Positions 57,790 to 64,000 of a stretch of 64,000 bases of DNA are shown piece by piece. Within the stretch, counting starts at the first letter, position 1. The number at the start of each line of letters is the position of its first letter. This stretch comes from [Chlorobium] sp. 445 (lineage in GTDB: Bacteria > Bacteroidota > Chlorobiia > Chlorobiales > Thermochlorobacteraceae), in the NCBI GenBank assembly GCA_002763895.1, contig NSLH01000010.1, positions 29,489 to 93,488 on the forward strand. The letters run 5' to 3'. The notes below the pieces were generated by a model that saw only the letters and a list, made by a program, of their open reading frames with translations, made no database searches and had not been told where the DNA came from. Both the position numbers and the translations under genes were made by a program.

Positions 57790-60066
57790 CTAACGATCTA
57801 AGTTATTTTTGCTCATTGAAGGCGGTGCTGCTTGTGGTGATTTACCCCAAGTTGGATGAGGTGTTGTGCCCATCTCAAACACTAACTTACCGCCCTGAAC
57901 CATGTCCTGATGACGAATCCACACGGTCTCAATTAGTTTGCCATTGAACGTAATGGACTGAATGTAGCGGTTTTGCCTTGAGACATTTTTCGCTTCAATT
58001 GAAAGTGTTTTGCCCTTGCCCAGTTTGAGTGTTGCTTTCGGGAAGAGCGGCGAGCCAAAAACATAAATGGCTTCAGCAGGATTGACGGGATAAAAGCCTA
58101 ACGCACTGAGCACATACCAAGCAGATACCTGACCGCAGTCATCGTTGCCGCATAAGCCCTCGCTAGTAGAATTGTAGAGTTCTGTAAGAACTTGCCACAC
58201 CCGTTCAGCGGTTTTCTCTGGCGCACCAGCATAAGCGTAGAGATAGGCAATGTGTTGGCTGGGCTCATTGCCGTGTGCATATTGCCCAATTAAACCCGAG
58301 ACATCTGGTGAGGCAGCAGTGCCCAATTCTGCAGGCTCTTCAAACAGCGAGTCTAACTTCTCAATAAATGGCTTTTTTCCTCCAACTTGCCTTATGAGTC
58401 CAGCAATATCGTGTGGTACAAACCATGTGTATTGCCATGAATTGCCTTCAGTGAAGTCGTCCTTGCGATGCTCTACATTGCGCGGGTTAAATGGCTGTTT
58501 CCACTCTCCTTTCGCATCTTTGGGGCGCATAAAGTTCGTACTGCGATCGAACACGTTCTGGTAGAAAGTCGCACGCCGCAAAAACTGTGCTTCATCGCCT
58601 TTTCGTCCTAAGACGTTTGCTACTTGCGCAAGACACCAATCGTCGTAAGCATACTCGAGTGTTTTGGAGACAGACTCGGGCTCGAGTTCAAACGGAATGT
58701 AGCCGTAGGTTCTGTAAGGCTCTAAGCCACGAGCATCTTTCATTGCACTTGACTTCATGGCTTCAAAAAACACTGCGACTTCCTCTTTGCTCAAAAAGCC
58801 TTTGGCAATAGCTTCAGCAATGACGACAGCCGCGTGATAGCCAATCATTGTGTAAGTTTCGTTAGAGACGAGGGACCACACTGGTAGCTCTCCAAATTCT
58901 TTGTATTGTGCAAGAAAGGAGTAAAGAAAATCGCGCACGCGTTCAGGGAAGACGAGTGTAGCCAGTGTATGCCATGCGCGAAATGTATCCCACAGCGAAA
59001 AGACCGTGTAGTTCGTGAAGCCTGTTGCGCTGTGAATTTGCTTGTCTTTCGGCTCTGAGCCACGGTAACGCCCATCTAAATCTTGATAGTGCATCGGGAA
59101 GAGCATAGTGTGATAGAGTGCAGTGTAGAAGACGGTTTTCTCTTCTTCTGATGCACCTGTGATGACAATGCGATGCAGTTGCTCTTCCCACACTTGTTCA
59201 GTTACGCGTCTGACGCGCTCAAACTCCCAGTGCTGAATTTCTTGACGCAAATTTTCCAAGGCGCCTTCTTCACTTACAAAGGAGAGAGCGACCTTGAAGA
59301 GAATTTTTTCGCTGTGCTCAGTTTTGAACGATAGCCACGCTCTGGCTTTCGGACTGCGCAATGTGCGTTGATTTGGAAACAGGCTTGAATCGGTTGCGAC
59401 ACCTATAGATTCTGGATGCTTAGAGATTGCTATGGCAAAATAGACCAGTTGATCTGCCGCCCAGCCAGAGGAACGGCGGTAGCCAGTGAGGAGCGTGTCG
59501 CTGCGAAAAGTCAGTTGTGCATCGGTGCACTCATCCCAGCCAATGCCATGATGAAGGTTTAGGATGATGTGAGCACTGTCTGTCTTTGGAAACGTGTAGC
59601 GATGCATGCCTACATGTGTCGTAGCTGTTAGTTCAGCGTCAACCTCGTAAGTGTGCAGATAGACGCGGTAATAGCCCGGCGAGGCATGCTCATCACGATG
59701 AGAGAAGTATGAGCCATAGCCTTGTTGCCAAGTCTGGCGCGTTGCAGGTGTGAGTTTAAGTGCACCAACCGTTGGCATGAGCAGAATATCGCCAAGCTCG
59801 CCGATGCCTGTCCCAGAGAGATGTAAATGACTGAACCCGATGATGAGAGAGTCCGAATAGTGATAACCTGAGCACCAGTCCCAACCAGCGTTGAACTGAT
59901 CGGGGCTAAGTTGTACCATGCCAAATGGGGCCGCTGCCCCGGGAAAGGTGTGTCCGTGTCCACCTGTGCCAATCAGCGGATTGACATAGTGCGTGAGTGG
60001 TTGTGACCAGAGCGGTTGTCCTTGCATCATCAGTGCAAGGTACAGTACAGCATAGCGACCTAACAT
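57790..60066 (-). CDS. GH92 alpha-mannosidase, second copy
   Basis: 758 residues, signal peptide cleaved near S21 (LYLALMMQGQPLWS). YVNPLIGTGGHGHTFPGAAA at the mature start and GLCGNDDCGQVSAWYVLSAL near the end are GH92 signatures. Exo-alpha-mannosidase activity is expected. It begins 55 bases beyond the terminator at 60121-60162; the intervening stretch, read on the minus strand, has TTGCTT and TATACG 18 bases apart, a weak promoter candidate. Four bases separate it from the other GH92 gene. Confidence 0.93.
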   Translation of the reverse strand: MLGRYAVLYLALMMQGQPLWSQPLTHYVNPLIGTGGHGHTFPGAAAPFGMVQLSPDQFNAGWDWCSGYHYSDSLIIGFSHLHLSGTGIGELGDILLMPTVGALKLTPATRQTWQQGYGSYFSHRDEHASPGYYRVYLHTYEVDAELTATTHVGMHRYTFPKTDSAHIILNLHHGIGWDECTDAQLTFRSDTLLTGYRRSSGWAADQLVYFAIAISKHPESIGVATDSSLFPNQRTLRSPKARAWLSFKTEHSEKILFKVALSFVSEEGALENLRQEIQHWEFERVRRVTEQVWEEQLHRIVITGASEEEKTVFYTALYHTMLFPMHYQDLDGRYRGSEPKDKQIHSATGFTNYTVFSLWDTFRAWHTLATLVFPERVRDFLYSFLAQYKEFGELPVWSLVSNETYTMIGYHAAVVIAEAIAKGFLSKEEVAVFFEAMKSSAMKDARGLEPYRTYGYIPFELEPESVSKTLEYAYDDWCLAQVANVLGRKGDEAQFLRRATFYQNVFDRSTNFMRPKDAKGEWKQPFNPRNVEHRKDDFTEGNSWQYTWFVPHDIAGLIRQVGGKKPFIEKLDSLFEEPAELGTAASPDVSGLIGQYAHGNEPSQHIAYLYAYAGAPEKTAERVWQVLTELYNSTSEGLCGNDDCGQVSAWYVLSALGFYPVNPAEAIYVFGSPLFPKATLKLGKGKTLSIEAKNVSRQNRYIQSITFNGKLIETVWIRHQDMVQGGKLVFEMGTTPHPTWGKSPQAAPPSMSKNNLDR

Positions 60067-60120
60067 TTCATCTGTTGCAGTTGGAGTAGCGTATACTCTC
60101 AGCCGAGCATACTAAGCAAT

Positions 60121-60162
60121 AAAAAAACGCTCCGCTCGAACTCAACTCGTCAAGCGGAGCGT
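60121..60162 (-). terminator. Rho-independent terminator of the LamG-protein gene
   Basis: On the minus strand a perfect 10-base stem (ACGCTCCGCT at 60127-60136 with AGCGGAGCGT at 60153-60162, given here on the plus strand) with a 16-base loop is followed by seven T. It lies about 20 bases beyond the stop at 60184 and separates this gene from the GH92-GH92-GH3-LacI run. Confidence 0.92.
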
Positions 60163-60183
60163 ACAATAATGGAGCAAAAGAAC

Positions 60184-63100
60184 TTACTTCAAGAGCATCA
60201 TTTTTCTTGTCTCGACAAATGTGCCAGCTTGTAAGCGATAGAAATACACGCCTGAGGCAAGGTTTGTCGCATTGAACTGCACAATATAGTTGCCCGCATT
60301 TTGTCGTTCATTGACCAGCGTAGCGACTTCTCTGCCCAGCAAGTCATAGACCTTGAGTGTTACCATTTGTGCAGAGGGTAGGGTGTAGCTGATGTTGGTC
60401 GTCGGGTTAAAGGGGTTTGGATAGTTCTGTGCGAGCTTGAACTCGGTTGGTCTGCCACCCAAGTTGACTGGCGTATTGAGTAAGCCTGCAACTGGGTTGC
60501 GGTCGAGCTTTGTGCCAATGCCAAATTGCCCAAGCTCATCGCGCGAGAGGTTAAAGGCTTTCAGGAAATTGCCACTGCGATAGGTGCTCAGCGCAATCCA
60601 CGGTGAAGTGGCATTGGCACGGCGTGCAATATAGAGGTTTTGCGGACGCAGGATGTTGGTTAAGCCAGCAACATCGAGGCTGATGTCAAACCGTGCACGC
60701 GGTCCCAGTCCTGTTTGCGTAATCGTCCAAATTCTGCCGGGAATCACGACATGTGGTGCCGGGTCACCATCGTTGATGCGGTATGCATTGTTGTAGCCTA
60801 CGGTGTCAATCACGCCAGTGCCCAACTGAATGGTATCGACCGTTGCAATCGTACCGCGCGATGCGGTCAGACTTCCTGCTGTCGTGTCATTACGCACGAC
60901 TTCAACGAATGCCCCTGTGTTGCCCAGCACATAGTAGCCTTCGCCTGCCTCACGTGCTGCTACAGTGGGATTAGCAGAGAAGGCTTTTGCAATCAGTGGG
61001 AAGGGACTTTCATCGGCTACAATACGGCGAATGAAAATTTCACCTCTAAACCTTGGCGCACTTGTCGTGTAGACTGGCACATAGTCGCCGCCTTGAGAGT
61101 CTGGACCACGGTTTCCTACGACGCGCACCACACGGTCGGGATCATCGAGTGCATGACGGAAAGTCATGCCATAAATCAGTCCCGGATTTACAGTGATAAT
61201 CATCTGGTCAATGCGTGTGCTATCGACCGTATAGGCAGCATTGGCGCCGAAGCCAAAGACACTTCCATAATCCAGACCGCGGAATTCATTGGTGAAATCA
61301 AAGATGTATTCATGATACTTGCCATCTGCAATGAGTGTCGCTTGACGCATGATTTCATTGCTGAAGCGTCGCCCACCGTTTGTTACGCGTCGCTGTCGCA
61401 GTGTATCTGTGCCAATGATGTACGGCGGAAGAGAGGCATCACGCAGTTGAATTTGTAGCGTTGGTGCTATATCGCGGTTGAATGCATTGAGGTTCTCGGT
61501 TGTCGTGCGCGCAAAGACATGGAGCACTTTGGCACGACTGAGGTTGATGGGCGTTGTGTCGGTTGCAGAGGATTTGAACGTTTTCCAGAACACATCGTCG
61601 CCGCCGCCGAGTGTATCGCGTGCCCCACCGGGCAGGGGACGTAAGCCTTGAGGCAAGCCATTGACGCCAATGTTGCCTGAGACGCCCACGCGCAGTGCTG
61701 GTTGACCTTGATCGGTTACCCAACTCAAAGTGTAGCGGTCGCGTGTGGTAACGCCGCCGAAGGGCAAGCCCACGGCCCAACCGTTGCGAGCTGTATCGGT
61801 TACGGTAAAATCATCGATCACCAGATTTGCACGCGCCACATTGCTGGGCACCGCAATACCGAATTTTAGGCTTAGGTAGCGTTCCACTTGTTCAATTTCT
61901 GCTCCAGAGAGTGTGCGGTTGTAAAGGATGATTTCAGCAATATCATTTTGACCGGCGCCAGTGCCGTTGAGCAGCGCACCAAGCCGCAGTCGTGTGCCAC
62001 TGCCGCCGGCGTTTGTTACCGTGCCAGAGTAGGTTGCAATCGCAAATTGTCCTTGTGTGAGTGCCAGGGTGGTGCCACCGTTGCGTCGTAGGGTTGCAGG
62101 CGCAGCGCCTGTTGGTGCCGCAGCCAGCGTTCGATTTCCACCAGAGGCTGCAAGCAAGGCAAAACCTGTTGTACTTGCTGCTGTATCGGCAGTTGCGGCT
62201 ACGACCGCCTCACGGCTGGCTGCAGCAATTGTCGCACGCTGATTAGCAAAGACTGCAAATGCTGTAATTGCTCCGCTGGTTGGGAGTGCCACGCCCATCG
62301 TGTCATCAGTGCCATCAAAGCGCAACGCGGCAAAATTATTGATTGCACCGGGTACTAAGGTTGGGCGTGCTCCGCCGCTCGAGATAGCATTTCGGCGATT
62401 GCCCGACGCATCCAGCCAGAAACTTACGGCATCACCACGGTTGAAGCCTGAAGTAGAAAGTTCATCGGCACGAAGCCACAGTTGCACCCCTGCTGCAGGA
62501 ATTTGTGTAATTGGTCCAGCATTGAAGAGTGGAATAAGTGGAATGTTGTAGCGCGTGCTGAGGTAATTCTCAACTTGGGCGCGTTCCTCACCACTCAATC
62601 GTCGGTTGTAGACCAGAATTTCAGCAATGTCGTTGCGTCCTGCACGTGTCGAATCGCGGTTCGCCCCAATCACGAATGGAAATCCGCTACCGCCTGTATT
62701 CTGTATGTCGAATCCTTCGTAGGTAATAATCGTAAACTCACCTAAGTTGAGTGTCGGTGTTACAGCAAATCCGTTGCGGCGAATTACAAAGCCTCCGTCA
62801 GCACCCGCGCCACTGCCGCCTTCACGGCGAATTTCACGATTGTTCCGATTTGCAAACGTATTGTAACTCGAAAAACCAAATCCACGTGCCGGAAAATCGT
62901 TCTTGGTTGCCATCACCATATCGACCGCATCACCTGATGCCAGCAGTGGCTCACGTTGATGCGCCATCACCACAAACGCTGTAACGGTTGCCCCTGTCGT
63001 GTCATTGACAACCATCAACGGCTGATCTTTTGTCAGACCGCCATTACCTGTGAAACGTACCGCTGGCAACCCATTGATGGCATTTGCACGAAATAGCGGT

Positions 63101-63312
63101 CGAAACGTCCCTGTTGATGTGGCAGAGCGGCTATTGCCCGAATTGTCAGGCCAGGTCCCAACGGGCTGCCCATCACTGACACCAGTAATATCACTTGCAC
63201 GGAGCCAGAATCGTAACCCGTTAGTTGGTACAGCAGTTTGTGCCCAAACCGCCGTACCAGACATCAGTGTGCAGAGCAGCAAGAGTACAGCCTTTTTTCT
63301 TATTGTTCTCAT
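60184..63312 (-). CDS. Secreted protein with two LamG-like domains, a third beta domain and a T9SS sorting domain
   Basis: About 1042 residues from the ATG at 63312 ([19 protein letters not shown], a clear signal peptide). Two homologous LamG/jelly-roll domains follow (about 27-260 and 265-490): [13 protein letters not shown] and [13 protein letters not shown] at their starts, [14 protein letters not shown] and [14 protein letters not shown] near their ends. A third beta-rich domain (about 500-760) resembles a carbohydrate-binding module. The C-terminus has [18 protein letters not shown] and [13 protein letters not shown], a type A T9SS signal, so it is expected on the cell surface. The two domains in tandem suggest glycan binding (inference). 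Confidence 0.87.
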   Translation of the reverse strand: MRTIRKKAVLLLLCTLMSGTAVWAQTAVPTNGLRFWLRASDITGVSDGQPVGTWPDNSGNSRSATSTGTFRPLFRANAINGLPAVRFTGNGGLTKDQPLMVVNDTTGATVTAFVVMAHQREPLLASGDAVDMVMATKNDFPARGFGFSSYNTFANRNNREIRREGGSGAGADGGFVIRRNGFAVTPTLNLGEFTIITYEGFDIQNTGGSGFPFVIGANRDSTRAGRNDIAEILVYNRRLSGEERAQVENYLSTRYNIPLIPLFNAGPITQIPAAGVQLWLRADELSTSGFNRGDAVSFWLDASGNRRNAISSGGARPTLVPGAINNFAALRFDGTDDTMGVALPTSGAITAFAVFANQRATIAAASREAVVAATADTAASTTGFALLAASGGNRTLAAAPTGAAPATLRRNGGTTLALTQGQFAIATYSGTVTNAGGSGTRLRLGALLNGTGAGQNDIAEIILYNRTLSGAEIEQVERYLSLKFGIAVPSNVARANLVIDDFTVTDTARNGWAVGLPFGGVTTRDRYTLSWVTDQGQPALRVGVSGNIGVNGLPQGLRPLPGGARDTLGGGDDVFWKTFKSSATDTTPINLSRAKVLHVFARTTTENLNAFNRDIAPTLQIQLRDASLPPYIIGTDTLRQRRVTNGGRRFSNEIMRQATLIADGKYHEYIFDFTNEFRGLDYGSVFGFGANAAYTVDSTRIDQMIITVNPGLIYGMTFRHALDDPDRVVRVVGNRGPDSQGGDYVPVYTTSAPRFRGEIFIRRIVADESPFPLIAKAFSANPTVAAREAGEGYYVLGNTGAFVEVVRNDTTAGSLTASRGTIATVDTIQLGTGVIDTVGYNNAYRINDGDPAPHVVIPGRIWTITQTGLGPRARFDISLDVAGLTNILRPQNLYIARRANATSPWIALSTYRSGNFLKAFNLSRDELGQFGIGTKLDRNPVAGLLNTPVNLGGRPTEFKLAQNYPNPFNPTTNISYTLPSAQMVTLKVYDLLGREVATLVNERQNAGNYIVQFNATNLASGVYFYRLQAGTFVETRKMMLLK

Positions 63313-64000
63313 TGTCGTTATAGGAATTAGTTTAGCAAAACATGGAACGGTGTAATGTAAGCTCCTTGATGCGTTTGTTTGCCTCAGGTGTGCCTTGCTC
63401 TCTGCGGAGAAGCCCACCCTGCGCTTGGTTTGTTTGTACACTTTTGCACGATAATTTAATCGTTTCAATTAAGATACAGCAGAAGAGCAGAAAAATCCAA
63501 ATGCTCTCGAGTGTAGCAGCAGACACAGTCTCAAAACCTTCAGTTAGGTTGTGTGTCTTCGTGGCAACACCACCTGTGCTATAGGCAGATTGGCAGTCTT
63601 TGAGATCAGGAGACCACAAGTTTGCAGCTTGGTGCAGCGAGGGATTTCGGCACATAAAAAACTGTCATCGGCATTGAACTTGAACAAAAGCACAACACCT
63701 CATTTAACCCCTGAACCGACCATGCCTTAAGAGCTATCACCTGTATGTTATCTTGTTTTCAAGTTAGATTTCGGCTCTTTGGTGTTTTCGCAGTGTGCTT
63801 GTAGCTTAATTTACTCTCTCAACTAAAATTTTACTCAGTCTTTTGATATATCTCCGTCCAGTTTTAAGGTCTGTTGATGTTAAGATCAAAATCCTTTCAT
63901 TCATGTCCTTTTAATTTTTTTCCATCTTTCGCTGTTATCAAGAATAAAATTATCACCTGTCGGCGAGTTAAAATATTTCATTCCAAGAGTAGACAACTTT
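63313..64000. other. Terminal region without a supported gene
   Basis: About 690 bases upstream of the T9SS protein gene and up to the window edge. Only short frames exist and none shows a recognisable product. The last 300 bases are clearly AT-richer than the rest. It should hold the promoter and operator of the secreted-protein gene. No tRNA or riboswitch is visible. Confidence 0.45.
63454..63469. promoter_or_regulatory. Candidate LacI-family operator
   Basis: ATTTAATCGTTTCAAT is an imperfect palindrome (12 of 16 positions symmetric) centred on CG, with the inner AAACGAT on the other strand in agreement with the LacI-family core AANCGNT. It lies about 142 bases before the ATG of the T9SS protein gene. 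I did not find a matching site ahead of the GH92 run, which weakens the case. Confidence 0.3.

Noticed and set aside
60715..61458. 247-codon open frame on the plus strand
   Set aside because: It is antisense to the T9SS protein gene, which has a signal peptide, domain repeats and a sorting domain. The frame has cysteine- and histidine-rich composition typical of a shadow.

Overview
The window reads as one chromosomal segment of a Gram-negative member of the Bacteroidota/Chlorobiota group. The pointers are a type IX secretion sorting domain with an NYPNPFNP motif at the end of a secreted protein, a SusC/SusD pair, long-form HisG, bactofilin, a two-domain ArsA ATPase of the kind common in green sulfur bacteria, and an F0-only ATP synthase operon. 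GC is moderate (about 45-50 % by eye). A Chloroherpeton/Thermochlorobacter-like lineage is my best guess, by inference only. I found no rRNA, tRNA, IS element, prophage or CRISPR array.

Layout. 0-10 kb (minus strand): start of a 2OG-Fe(II) oxygenase-like gene, a GT117/DUF2723 membrane glycosyltransferase with C-terminal TPRs, hemW, a PRXL2-type peroxiredoxin, the elongation genes mreC-mreD-mrdA, and an orphan iron-type ABC permease. 10-21 kb (plus): a class V aminotransferase, a Dpm1-like mannosyltransferase, a Cys/Met-metabolism PLP enzyme, gmhA-ribH, then an M23 peptidase, a bactofilin and the ATP synthase genes atpZ-(atpI-like)-atpB-E-F-H, followed by hemE, a response regulator and rfbC. 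21-33 kb: a hypothetical protein, rhomboid protease, YyaL-type protein, two M16 peptidases, hscB, a dehydratase/epimerase, a thioredoxin-fold protein, an MsbA-like ABC exporter and holB. 33-37.5 kb: an orphan four-helix-bundle sensor and a tightly overlapping glycan operon (epimerase, GT2, methyltransferase, polytopic membrane protein). 37.5-44 kb: SusD-SusC closed by a textbook terminator, and a divergent AsmA-like protein. 44-51 kb: lpxH-like, hisG, moaB, arsA, a CruC-like glycosyltransferase, carA and yajC. 51-64 kb: a Uma2 protein and a mannoside-utilisation locus (LacI regulator, GH3, two GH92, and a T9SS-exported protein with two LamG-like domains).

The most striking whole-window signal is data-level. 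Seven genes between 26.8 and 57.6 kb are each interrupted by one (in one case two) single-base contractions, eight in all, and adding one base restores a full-length, divisible-by-three reading frame every time. Most lie in A or T runs and the rest can be read as a collapsed doublet. Nothing comparable is seen in the first 26.8 kb. I treat these as probable consensus errors and describe the repaired genes, while noting that real slippage or decay is not excluded.

Biologically, the most interesting units are the M23-bactofilin-F0 operon with a strong intercistronic hairpin after the c-subunit gene, the mannoside locus with a candidate LacI operator, a possible O-mannosylation pair (Dpm1-like donor synthase plus a TMEM260-like transferase), and a stand-alone chemoreceptor-type sensor without any output domain. 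I do not see a clear-cut new defence or mobile system.
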